Below, piece by piece: positions 23,282-31,078 of a stretch of 34,158 nucleotides of DNA. Source of the stretch: Polyangium jinanense (GTDB lineage: Bacteria; Myxococcota; Polyangia; Polyangiales; Polyangiaceae); the NCBI RefSeq assembly GCF_028435365.1, contig NZ_JAGTJJ010000090.1, positions 1 to 34,158 on the forward strand, written 5' to 3'. The notes below the pieces were generated by a model that had not been told where the DNA came from, ran no database searches, and saw only the letters and a list, made by a program, of their open reading frames with translations. Within the stretch, counting starts at the first letter, position 1, and the number at the start of each line of letters is the position of its first letter. The position numbers and the translations under genes were made by a program.

Positions 23282-23374
23282 GGTTCGGCGAGGGGATATA
23301 GCGCGAGAAACCCGACGTGTGGTTTGCTTTTCGCCGTCTGGTCTGGCGCGAGCAGGCGAGCGAAGAGGAAGAAC

Positions 23375-25006
23375 ATGGACAACGAAACCATCGGGAGCAC
23401 GCTGGATCAGGTTGCTGATCTCCTGGAGATCGAGGGCGCGAGCGTGTTCCGCGTACGCGCGTACCGAGGCGCCGCGCGCACGGTCTCCGCGCTCGCCTCG
23501 CCCGTGAGCACGCTCCCGGACAAGGGGCCGGGCTCGCTGGAGGAGCTGCCGGGCATCGGCAAGGATCTCGCCGGCAAGATCCGCGAGCTCGCGGAGACGG
23601 GGGAGCTCGCGCTTTTGCACGAGCTGAAGTCACGCACGCCGGAGAGTTTGATCCACCTGCTCGAGCTGCCCGGGCTCGGGCCGAAGCGCGCGAAGGCGAT
23701 CCACGAGGGGCTCGGGATCGACACGATCGAGGAGCTCGAAAAGGCCGCGCGCGAAGGAAGGTTGCGCGCGCTGAAGGGCGTCGGGCCGAAGCTCGAAGCG
23801 CAGATCCTGGAAGGCATCGCGGCGCGCGCGGCGCGCGGGAAGCGGATCTCGCTCGCGGAGGCGGAGGCGCAGGTCGAGCCGATCGTGGCGCGGCTGCGCG
23901 AGGTCGTGGGCGTCTCGCAGATCGAGGTCGCGGGGAGCTATCGCAGGCGCAGGGACAACGTGGGCGACGTGGACATCCTCGTCGCGGCGGATGCGAGCGT
24001 CGCGATCGGGAAGAAGCTCATCTCGGATCCCGCGACGGACAAGGTGCTCGCGGACGGCGACACGAAGACGAGCGTGCTCTTGAAGAGCGGGCTGCAGGTC
24101 GATCTGCGTGTGGTGCCTGCGTCGTCGTTCGGCGCGGCGATGCACTACTTCACGGGGTCGAAGGCGCACAACATCGCGATCCGCACGCTCGGCGTTCGCC
24201 GGAAGCTCAAGATCAGCGAGTGGGGCGTGTTCCAGGAGGACAAACGCCTCTCGGGCGAGCGCGAGGAGGACGTGTTCGCCTCGGTGGGGCTCGCCTGGGT
24301 GCCGCCCGAGCTGCGCGAGGATCGCGGCGAGATCGACGCGGCGCGGGAAGGAAAGCTGCCGAAGCTCGTGGAGCGCGCGGACCTGCGTGGCGACTTCGTG
24401 GGGGGGAATCTCGACGCAGACGGCATCGCGGCGATCGCGTCGGCATGCGCTGCGAAGGGCGCGGCGTGGCTCGTGGTGCTCGGCGCGACGCGACACGACG
24501 TCGAGCGCGCGCAGAAGCACGCGGGCAAGGTGAAGCTCTTCGCCGGCGCGGTGGTGCCCATCGGCGCGGATGGTTCGATCGGGACGAGCGAGGATGTCGA
24601 CGTCGTGATCGGGGAGATCCACGCGGCCGACCTCGACGAAAAATCGCTCACGCAAGCGCTCGTCGCCGCGGCGAAGTCGGGGCGCATCCACGTGCTCGCG
24701 CGTCCGTCGAACGGGGGCAAACCCAAGCAGTTCGACGTGGAGGCGGTGGCGAAGGTTTGCCGCGAGCACGGCGTGCTCCTCGGGCTCGACGCGCGCCCCG
24801 CGTTCCTCGCGGGCGCCGATGGCTACGCGCGGGCCGTCAAGGACACGGGTGCGCGCATCGCCATCACGAGCCGCGCGGCGAACGCCGACGAAGCCGCGCA
24901 CATCCGCTTCGGCTTCGATCAAGCCCGGCGCGGCTGGTGCGAGGCCAAGGACGTCGCGAACACGCTCTCGGCCGAGGCGTTCGAGACGCTCCTCGCGCGC
25001 CGCTGA
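23375..25006 (+). CDS. polX: DNA polymerase X family protein with degenerate PHP domain
   Basis: A 543-residue protein; ATG at 23375 with GAGGAAG upstream. Helix-hairpin-helix DNA-binding motifs are at 60-72, 100-114 and 135-145. The polymerase X site is intact: GSYRRRRDNVGDVDIL with Asp198 and Asp200, and Asp243 in LQVDLRVV. It should fill short gaps in base-excision-type repair. The C-terminal PHP region (335-543) keeps family landmarks (DLRGD, a Gly-Leu strand, FGFDQARRGW). However, the metal-binding histidines are missing: H-x-H-T is replaced by FVGGN, I-T-D-H by VLGAT, and the usual HP-x-x-R by ARPSNG. The 3'-5' exonuclease/phosphatase activity of PHP is therefore probably lost. The ends of this gene and the small membrane protein gene converge 14 bp apart. 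Confidence 0.92.
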   Translation: MDNETIGSTLDQVADLLEIEGASVFRVRAYRGAARTVSALASPVSTLPDKGPGSLEELPGIGKDLAGKIRELAETGELALLHELKSRTPESLIHLLELPGLGPKRAKAIHEGLGIDTIEELEKAAREGRLRALKGVGPKLEAQILEGIAARAARGKRISLAEAEAQVEPIVARLREVVGVSQIEVAGSYRRRRDNVGDVDILVAADASVAIGKKLISDPATDKVLADGDTKTSVLLKSGLQVDLRVVPASSFGAAMHYFTGSKAHNIAIRTLGVRRKLKISEWGVFQEDKRLSGEREEDVFASVGLAWVPPELREDRGEIDAAREGKLPKLVERADLRGDFVGGNLDADGIAAIASACAAKGAAWLVVLGATRHDVERAQKHAGKVKLFAGAVVPIGADGSIGTSEDVDVVIGEIHAADLDEKSLTQALVAAAKSGRIHVLARPSNGGKPKQFDVEAVAKVCREHGVLLGLDARPAFLAGADGYARAVKDTGARIAITSRAANADEAAHIRFGFDQARRGWCEAKDVANTLSAEAFETLLARR

Positions 25007-25020
25007 TCAAGCCCCGAGCA

Positions 25021-25344
25021 TCACATCGGCGCGTCCGGCGGCAATCCGGCGGCCCAGACGAACACCTCGTCCACGACCTGAGCCACGAGAGCGATCAGCA
25101 CGGTCACGACGACGCCGAGCACGAGGCCCACGAGCCCGTGCAGGCGCCCTTTTCCGCGCCGCGTCACCCAGCCCCAGGCCGGCATGCAGAGCGGCCCGTA
25201 CCATAGGAGCGCCGCCCCCCAGGTCGCCGCGTTCCAGGCGTGCTCCCGCTGCTCTTCGGACAGGCGGCTCTTGTCCCAGCGCTGAAGCGCGTAGGTCAGA
25301 GCGATCCCGAGGGCGAACTGAAGGGCAAAACGAGCGACCTGCAT
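25021..25344 (-). CDS. small membrane protein, unknown
   Basis: A 107-residue protein from ATG at 25344. Three hydrophobic segments are visible: VARFALQFALGIALTYAL, AATWGAALLWYGPLCMPAWGW and LVGLVLGVVVTVLIALVAQVV, separated by charged loops. No Shine-Dalgarno is clear, so the start is uncertain. It overlaps no other gene and has ordinary codon use, which supports it being real. It is divergent from the EF-G-like gene by 212 bp, where I see no further feature. Function unknown. Confidence 0.65.
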   Translation of the reverse strand: MQVARFALQFALGIALTYALQRWDKSRLSEEQREHAWNAATWGAALLWYGPLCMPAWGWVTRRGKGRLHGLVGLVLGVVVTVLIALVAQVVDEVFVWAAGLPPDAPM

Positions 25345-25556
25345 GCGATGACGCGCGTGACGCGGATGCTACCCGAGCCCGCTCCCGTCTGGGGCGGTCT
25401 GCGAGGGACTCGCCCGCGCTGCCGTCCTCCCGCGGGCTCCGCGCGCAAACCGCAGAGCTTCGAACCCAATCCCCCTGGCAAGGGCGACCGAACAGGCGTA
25501 GAGGGGAGATCCGCCCTGCGACAAGGGGAGCGCGAGGGCGTGGACAGGAACCGACC

Positions 25557-27668
25557 ATGACGACGACCGCGCCCAGCGACATTCGCAACGTTGCTCTGAT
25601 CGGCCACAAAGGAGCCGGCAAGACGTCGCTCGCCGAGGCCATGCTCTTCGTGGCGAAGGCGACGCCCAAGCTCGGCAAAGTGGACGACAAGTCGAGCATT
25701 CTCGACGACTCGGCCGAGGAGAAGGACCACGCCTGCTCGCTCGAAGCGAGCGTTGCCTACCTGAACTGGAACGGCAAAAAGGTGAACGTCGTGGACACGC
25801 CGGGCGAGGGCAGCTTCCTCGCCGAAACGCGTCTCGCGCTCGGCGCGGTGGACGCGGCGGTCCTCGTCGTGAGCGGCAAGGACGGCGTGCAGCCGATCAC
25901 CGAGCGCGTCTTCGGTTGGGCGCGCGCGCAAGGCCTGCCGGTGATCGTCGTCGTCACCAAGGTCGACGCGGAAAACGCGCGGCCCGACGACGTCGTCGCC
26001 GAGATCAAGGCGCGCCTCAAGGCGCCTCTCGCCGTGATGGAGCATCACGTTGGCGAGGGCCTCGACTACCAGGGCATCATCACGCTGCGCACGAAGAAGG
26101 CGTGGATCGGCAAGCCCGAGGCGCCGAACGCGATCGCAGCGAGCGCGGTGCCGGCCGACCTCGCGAGCGTGCTCGATACGGGCCGCGGAAGGCTCGTCGA
26201 CGACGTCGCCGGGACGACCGACGAGCTCACCGAGAAGTACCTGACCGAAGGTGATCTCACGCAGGAGGAGCTCGATCAGGGCCTGCGCGACGCCGTGCGC
26301 GAGGGCAAGGTCGTCCCCGTGTACTTCGCGTCGGGCACGCGCCCGAGCGGCATCGCGGCGTTGCTCGACGGCATCGTGGAGCTCATCCCGCCGCCCACCG
26401 CGCACCCGACGTGGAAGGGCACGGTGCCCGGCGGCAAGGTCGGCGTGGCGCCGGCTGCAGCCGAGCGTCCGAGCTCGACCGACGCGCCGACCGCGGTGTT
26501 CGTCTTCAAGACCTCGATCGATCCGCACGCGGGCCGCACCTCGTTCGCGCGTGTCCTCTCGGGCACGCTGAAGCCCGACAGCTCGCTCTTGAACGCATCG
26601 ACGGGCAACGCCGAGCGCGTCGGCAAGATCTTCAACATCGTCGGCAAGGACGCGAAGGCCGTCGAAGAGGCGAAGGCCGGCGACATCGTCGCGCTCGCGA
26701 AGCTCAAGTCGACGCTGAGCGGCCAGACGCTGTCCGATGAGAAGCACGCGTTCCAGTTCACGGCGCCGGAGCTTCCGCCGGCCCTGTTCTCACGCGGCGT
26801 GAAGTTCGAGGGCAAGGGCGCCGAGGACAAGGTGAGCACGGCGCTCTACAAGCTCACCGAGGAGGATCCGGGCCTCACGGTGTCGATCGAGGAGACGACG
26901 CGCGAGCTCGTGGTGTCGGGCCTCGGCTCGTTGCACCTCGAGATCACGGTCGAGCGCATCCGTCGCCGCGTGGGCATCGATGCGCGTCTCGGCGCGCCGC
27001 ACATCGCCTACAAGGAGACGATCACGAAGCGCGTCGCGGGGGTCGAGGGCAAACACAAGAAGCAGACCGGCGGCCACGGCCAGTTCGGCGTTTGCTACAT
27101 CGACATGGAGCCCATGCCGCGTGGCGGCGGGTTCGTCTTCGAGGACGCGGTCGTCGGCGGCGCGATCCCGCGGCAGTTCATTCCCTCGGTTGAGAAGGGC
27201 GTCGTGAAGTCGATGGCGAAGGGCTTCCTCGCCGGCTTCCCGCTGGTCGACCTGAAGGTGCGCCTCTACGACGGCAAGTACCACGACGTCGACTCGTCCG
27301 ACGCGGCCTTCCAGATGGCCGGCAGCAAGGCCTTCAAGGCCGCCGCCGCGCAGGCGGGCGCGGTGCTGCTCGAGCCGGTCGTGAAGCTGCAGGTCGTCGC
27401 GCCGAGCGTGGCGACGGGTGACGTCATCGGCGACATCAACAGCCGCCGCGGCCGCATCCTCGGCACGGACACGATCGAGGATCAGACGATCGTGAACGCG
27501 TACGTCCCGCTCTCCGAGGTGCTCGAGTACGAGTCGAAGCTGAAGAGCATGACGCAGGGCAAGGGCACGTTCTCGATGAGCGTCGACCACCTCGCGATCT
27601 GCCCGCCGATGGTCCAGGACAAGGTCATCAAGGACAGCGGCTTCAAGGTCACGGAAGAGGAAGACTGA
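25557..27668 (+). CDS. elongation factor G-like translational GTPase (EF-G2/FusA2 type)
   Basis: A 703-residue protein; ATG at 25557 with AGGAA upstream. It has the full EF-G domain order: GTPase domain, domain II, and domains III-V (ERIRRRVGIDARLG, GGHGQFGVCYIDMEP, VKSMAKGFLAGFPLVDLKV, RRGRILGTDT). G1 is GHKGAGKTS (16-24) and G4 is TKVD (134-137). The switch I 'RGITI' is absent (EKDHACSLEAS instead) and switch II is DTPGE (80-84) where true EF-G has DTPGH with the catalytic His. This pattern marks the EF-G-like paralogue group rather than housekeeping fusA. It probably binds the ribosome under special conditions; GTP hydrolysis by the usual mechanism is doubtful. No ribosomal-protein genes are nearby, unlike the str operon. 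Confidence 0.9.
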   Translation: MTTTAPSDIRNVALIGHKGAGKTSLAEAMLFVAKATPKLGKVDDKSSILDDSAEEKDHACSLEASVAYLNWNGKKVNVVDTPGEGSFLAETRLALGAVDAAVLVVSGKDGVQPITERVFGWARAQGLPVIVVVTKVDAENARPDDVVAEIKARLKAPLAVMEHHVGEGLDYQGIITLRTKKAWIGKPEAPNAIAASAVPADLASVLDTGRGRLVDDVAGTTDELTEKYLTEGDLTQEELDQGLRDAVREGKVVPVYFASGTRPSGIAALLDGIVELIPPPTAHPTWKGTVPGGKVGVAPAAAERPSSTDAPTAVFVFKTSIDPHAGRTSFARVLSGTLKPDSSLLNASTGNAERVGKIFNIVGKDAKAVEEAKAGDIVALAKLKSTLSGQTLSDEKHAFQFTAPELPPALFSRGVKFEGKGAEDKVSTALYKLTEEDPGLTVSIEETTRELVVSGLGSLHLEITVERIRRRVGIDARLGAPHIAYKETITKRVAGVEGKHKKQTGGHGQFGVCYIDMEPMPRGGGFVFEDAVVGGAIPRQFIPSVEKGVVKSMAKGFLAGFPLVDLKVRLYDGKYHDVDSSDAAFQMAGSKAFKAAAAQAGAVLLEPVVKLQVVAPSVATGDVIGDINSRRGRILGTDTIEDQTIVNAYVPLSEVLEYESKLKSMTQGKGTFSMSVDHLAICPPMVQDKVIKDSGFKVTEEED

Positions 27669-27711
27669 TCTCGAAGCGCCGTCGCTTCCGATCGGTAAGG
27701 CTCCGCATCGC

Positions 27712-27735
27712 CGCCGCAGGCTACGTCCTGCGGCG
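27712..27735 (+). promoter_or_regulatory. perfect 9-bp hairpin one base before the RCK-protein ATG
   Basis: CGCCGCAGG / CCTGCGGCG with a six-base loop ends at 27735, and the ATG is at 27737. It occupies the place where a ribosome-binding site should be, 44 bp after the EF-G-like stop. It could end the upstream transcript or limit translation of the next gene. Confidence 0.55.
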
Positions 27736-27736
27736 C

Positions 27737-28705
27737 ATGGGGCCGCCCCTCCTCTACGCCGCCCTCTACCTCATCGTCGCGACACTCGTCCTGCGCTGGG
27801 ATCTCCGGCGCGGCGGCGAGCCTCTGCCCGACTTCACCGAGACCGTCTGGTCGCTCTGGACGTTGCTCGTCTTCGAGCCGACCGAGCCTTTTCCTCACAC
27901 GCCCGTCGCGCGCGCCGTCTTCTGGTTGACCCCGCTCGCGGGCCTCTTCCTGCTCGCGCAGGGCGTCTTCAAGATCGGCGCGTCGCTCTTCGACCTCGCG
28001 ACGCGGCGGGAGGTGTGGACCTCGATCATGACCGACATGATGAACGGGCACGTCGTGGTGTGCGGCGTCGGGCACGTGGGCTACCGCGTGATCGAGGAGC
28101 TCTGCATCCTCGGCGAGGACGTGGTGGCGATCGAGCAGAACGACGCGAAAGGCTTCCTCGAAGAGGTGCGCGAGAAGGGCGTGCCCGTGCACATCGGCGA
28201 CGCGCGTCGCGACGAGCTGCTCGAGAAGGTCGGCGCCAAGCGCGCGAAGGCCGTCGTGTGCGCGACGAGCGACGACCTCGCGAACCTGGAGATCGCGCTC
28301 GACGCGAAGCGCATGAACCCGAGCGTGCGCGTGGTGATGCGCATGTTCGATCAGCGGCTCGCGGGGAAGGTCGGCGGCGCGCTCGGGCTCGATCAGTCGT
28401 TCTCGACGAGCGCGCTCTCCGCGCCGCTCATCGCGATTCAGGCGACGTACGAGGGCGTGCACGCCGCCTACCGCATCGACGACGTCGTGCGCGTGACGGC
28501 CGAGGTGAAGGTCGGCGCGTCACACGCCGAGGCGACGGTGATGGATCTCGAAGAGCGGTTGCCCTGCCGTGTCGTGAGCCGCCGGAAGAATCCCGACGAA
28601 AGCTTTGCACCCGTACGACCGCGCGACGTCATCCGCGGCGGCGACACGCTCGTGGTCGACACGGCCGCCGTCGATCTGCCGGCGGTCCGCTTCCAGCTCG
28701 GCTGA
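27737..28705 (+). CDS. RCK (TrkA-N/TrkA-C) membrane protein without a K+ selectivity filter
   Basis: A 322-residue protein from ATG at 27737, the only ATG/GTG/TTG available upstream in this frame. Two membrane segments (LLYAALYLIVATLVLRW and AVFWLTPLAGLFLLAQGVF) flank a pore-like helix TETVWSLWTLLVF. Potassium channels have T-V-G-Y-G after this helix; here the sequence is EPTEPFPHTP, so the filter is missing. The C-terminal half is a Rossmann RCK domain beginning HVVVCGVGHVGYRVIEEL (G-x-G-x(2)-G at 110-115), with VVAIEQND, IGDARRDELL, CATSDDLANL, followed by a TrkA-C domain. It may be a nucleotide-regulated ion transport protein or pure sensor. It follows the EF-G-like gene by 68 bp. Confidence 0.85.
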   Translation: MGPPLLYAALYLIVATLVLRWDLRRGGEPLPDFTETVWSLWTLLVFEPTEPFPHTPVARAVFWLTPLAGLFLLAQGVFKIGASLFDLATRREVWTSIMTDMMNGHVVVCGVGHVGYRVIEELCILGEDVVAIEQNDAKGFLEEVREKGVPVHIGDARRDELLEKVGAKRAKAVVCATSDDLANLEIALDAKRMNPSVRVVMRMFDQRLAGKVGGALGLDQSFSTSALSAPLIAIQATYEGVHAAYRIDDVVRVTAEVKVGASHAEATVMDLEERLPCRVVSRRKNPDESFAPVRPRDVIRGGDTLVVDTAAVDLPAVRFQLG

Positions 28706-28713
28706 AGGACGGA

Positions 28714-29442
28714 TCAGCGCGCTCGCTCGGCTCTTGCCCGAGCACCTTCGCCCGATGTTTCGGGCGCAAACAAAACCCGGAGCGCCATCGCCGCGATCGC
28801 ACCCCCCACGATCGGCCCGAGCACGAACACCCAGAGCTGATCGAGCGCGACCCCGCCCGCGCAGAGCGCCGCGCCGAGCGCGCGCGCTGGATGCGCCGGC
28901 AAGCCCGTGACGGGCATGCCCACGAGGTGCACGAGCGTCATGCCCGCACCACCCGCCGCCGCTGGCAACGCATGCTGCACGGCCGGCCGCGCGTGGTGCG
29001 TCGCGCCGAGAAGCACGAACGCGAGGATCGCCGAGAGCCCGATCTCCGCGGCGAGCGCGGCGTTCGCGCCGTAGAACCCGGGCGAGTGCCGCCCGAACCC
29101 GCCGGAGAGCGCCTCGAGCACGCCCGGCGCCCCGCCCGGTCGGCCGCGTGCGATCGTCACGGCGAGCCCAACACCCGCTGTCGCGCCCGCGACCTGCGCC
29201 GCGACGTACGGCAGCACCTCACGCGCTCGCATCCGCCCGGCGAGCGCGGCCGCCACCGTGACGGCCGGGTTCAGGTGCGCCCCGCTCACCGGCCCGAGCG
29301 CGAGCGCGGCCGCGGCGAACGCGATCCCGAACGCGAGGGCGATCCCGATCGTCCCGAGCGCCGCCCCGCCCACGGCTGCCGCCCCGCACCCCGCGAAGAC
29401 CACGATGAACGTTCCCACGCCCTCGGCCCAAGCTCGCCGCAC
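28714..29442 (-). CDS. aquaporin/glycerol-facilitator (MIP) family channel with altered second NPA
   Basis: A 242-residue protein. GTG at 29442 is fixed by AAGGAGG about six bases upstream; longer frames lack support. Six hydrophobic segments and two half-helices are present. The first signature is SGAHLNPAVT (NPA at 58-60). The second, normally NPAR, is HPAR at 184-187 (codon CAT). By comparison with AqpZ, the selectivity-filter Phe (LAFGI), His172 (LVHLVG) and Arg187 are kept, but the Thr position is Leu181. Water conduction is likely in principle; the altered pore centre may change selectivity. It is convergent with the RCK gene by 8 bp and follows the nucleotidyltransferase by 67 bp. Confidence 0.9.
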   Translation of the reverse strand: MRRAWAEGVGTFIVVFAGCGAAAVGGAALGTIGIALAFGIAFAAAALALGPVSGAHLNPAVTVAAALAGRMRAREVLPYVAAQVAGATAGVGLAVTIARGRPGGAPGVLEALSGGFGRHSPGFYGANAALAAEIGLSAILAFVLLGATHHARPAVQHALPAAAGGAGMTLVHLVGMPVTGLPAHPARALGAALCAGGVALDQLWVFVLGPIVGGAIAAMALRVLFAPETSGEGARARAERAR

Positions 29443-29509
29443 CTCGCGCCTCCTTCCTGCCCCGAAGCGTAACCCAGGGCCGGGCCGGAGTTCCCCGCGC
29501 GCCGCGATT

Positions 29510-30283
29510 TCAGCCGTCCGTCCGGCCTCCGCTCCACCACGACGCGGCGAGCGAAGCATCCTCGACGGTATCGATCTCCATGTATCCGCCGAACGTGTCC
29601 ACGCGGTGCATCGCCTCGCCCCGCTCCAGCATGTGCTGCAAGAGGTCGATCAGGTACGCCTTCTCGAACGTGCGCCCCTCCCGGAACACGCCCTCCGGGT
29701 GCGCGGCCTTCGCCTCGTCGTAGGCGCGCACGAACCGCCCCGCTCCTTCGGCCGACAGCTTCATCACCCCGATGAACTCGCCCGCCGCCTGCTCCGACAC
29801 GATCCGCCGGGAGAGCTCCACGACGCGCCGGTCGTCGGCCCGCATCTTCTCCGCGTCGGTCTCCGGGTGCTGCGAGCGGCCCAGGTAGCGCCTCCGCCAG
29901 TCCGTGTCGCAGGCGAGCGTGATGTCCCAGGGCGCGCGCACGAGGTCCCGGGCGATCTCGGGGCGGTAGACGATGTCCGCGTACGTGGACACGAAGCCCT
30001 CGGCGAGGTGCTCGCGGGCGCAGAGCAGCGAGGCCAGGATGTTGTTGTGCTCCCAGCGCGTGTTCTCGACGTAGGTCAGGTCGGGGTAACGCGCCTTTAT
30101 GACCTCGGCCTTGTAGCCGCAGATGAAGATGATGTCCTTGCGGGAGAAGCCGCCGGCGGCGAGCGCCTCGAGGATGCCGTCGAGCATCGGGCGTCCGAGG
30201 ACGGGGACCAGGGTCTTCGGGATCTCTTCGGTCATGTGGCGGAGCCGGCTGCCGCGGCCCGCGCCGATGATGATGGCCTTCAC
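29510..30283 (-). CDS. NTP-transferase, phosphocholine cytidylyltransferase/sugar nucleotidyltransferase type
   Basis: A 257-residue protein; GTG at 30283 begins the fold directly. The signature AIIIGAGRGSRLRHMTEEIPKTL (G-x-G-x-R and P-K-x-L with Lys23) is that of nucleotidyltransferases that join NTP and a phosphorylated alcohol or sugar. The motif YVENTRWEHNNILASLLCAREHL resembles LicC-type cytidylyltransferases, where the 'N-x-N-x(3)-S-L' stretch follows. The metal-binding Asp is in STYADIVYR. The substrate may be phosphocholine or a sugar phosphate for surface glycans or lipids. It probably forms a transcript separate from the lipoprotein upstream, because a terminator lies between them. 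Confidence 0.85.
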   Translation of the reverse strand: MKAIIIGAGRGSRLRHMTEEIPKTLVPVLGRPMLDGILEALAAGGFSRKDIIFICGYKAEVIKARYPDLTYVENTRWEHNNILASLLCAREHLAEGFVSTYADIVYRPEIARDLVRAPWDITLACDTDWRRRYLGRSQHPETDAEKMRADDRRVVELSRRIVSEQAAGEFIGVMKLSAEGAGRFVRAYDEAKAAHPEGVFREGRTFEKAYLIDLLQHMLERGEAMHRVDTFGGYMEIDTVEDASLAASWWSGGRTDG

Positions 30284-30328
30284 GGGCCGGCTCGTTAGCA
30301 CGCCTTCGGGCCGGCGTCCTTGGCGCAC

Positions 30329-30369
30329 AAAAGGCCGCGAGCGGCCCCGGAGAACCGGAGGCCGCTCGC
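30329..30369 (-). terminator. intrinsic terminator after the Gly-rich lipoprotein gene
   Basis: On the minus strand, GCGAGCGGC...GCCGCTCGC (plus 30337-30369) forms a long stem with an inner CCGG/CCGG helix and a small bulge, followed by TTTT (plus A run 30329-30332). It lies 27 bp after the stop at 30396. Confidence 0.75.
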
Positions 30370-30395
30370 TTCCAGAACGGTCGTGCTCGTTCGGA

Positions 30396-30860
30396 TCAGT
30401 TACCCGAGCAAGCTCCGAACTCTGCGCCGCAGCCCGCGGCGGAGTCGAGAATGCAGGTCTGGCATTCCCCGCTCGGATCGGCCGTGCCGCCGCAGTAGTC
30501 CTTGCACGGCTCCTGGCACGCGCCCATGTCGGAGCACGTGCAGTCGTAGAGCGCCGTGTAGATGTCCTTGACATCCTCACACACCGTCATGCCGGCGCAC
30601 AGCTCGACCGTCACGAACTCGGCGCACGTGTAGCATTCCATGCCCGACGCCGGCTTCTCGCACGGCGTTCCGCCGCCCGCGCCGCCCGTGCCGCCCATGC
30701 CGCCCGCGCCGCCGCCCGAGCCGCCGTTGCCGCCGACGCCCGGACCGGCGCCGCCATCACCGCCGGCGCCGCCGGCGCCGGTGTTGTCGACGACCACACA
30801 CGCCGTCGTCAACGCCATACAAGCCACTGCACCAAGCATCGCAAAGAATCGGATCTTCAT
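30396..30860 (-). CDS. Gly-stalk lipoprotein with Cys-rich C-terminal domain
   Basis: A 154-residue protein; ATG at 30860 with GGGAGG seven bases upstream. The lipobox is L-T-T-A-C (Cys21). Residues about 28-65 are a GG-x-GG stalk. The remaining 90 residues hold about 14 cysteines (CEKPASGMECYTCAEF, CTCSDMGACQEPCKDYCGG, CQTCILDSAAGCGAEFGAC), so a small disulfide-rich domain is expected. No catalytic motif. It shares signal, stalk and compact-domain layout with the 14526 and 18802 proteins. A surface-exposed role is likely; exact function unknown. Confidence 0.88.
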   Translation of the reverse strand: MKIRFFAMLGAVACMALTTACVVVDNTGAGGAGGDGGAGPGVGGNGGSGGGAGGMGGTGGAGGGTPCEKPASGMECYTCAEFVTVELCAGMTVCEDVKDIYTALYDCTCSDMGACQEPCKDYCGGTADPSGECQTCILDSAAGCGAEFGACSGN

Positions 30861-31078
30861 TCGAGTTCCTCCCAGGTAAGCACCCGAGTTCGACAAGGAC
30901 GTGCCGAGGCTAGCAGAGCTCTCCGCCGGGGCCAACCGGGGGCAAGGGCCCCACGACGGGGCCGAGCGAAGCATCGGAAGCAAGCAAGCCTCCGCGCGCG
31001 AACGGGCTCGGGTCCCCGATCGCCGCTTGGCCAAATGGCTTGGACGAGGGTGCTCGGGACGCATTCAACGCTTGAAAC

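Noticed and set aside
22127..23374. N-terminal extension of PolX by about 416 residues
   Set aside because: It is antisense to the GH113-like gene and PolX normally starts at the short helical domain found after ATG 23375, which has a good ribosome-binding site.
24819..25556. N-terminal extension of the EF-G-like protein
   Set aside because: It overlaps polX out of frame and the small membrane protein gene; EF-G proteins start right before the G1 motif.
29443..29559. Longer start for the MIP channel
   Set aside because: The extra residues are Arg/Gly-rich and the GTG at 29442 has an excellent AAGGAGG.
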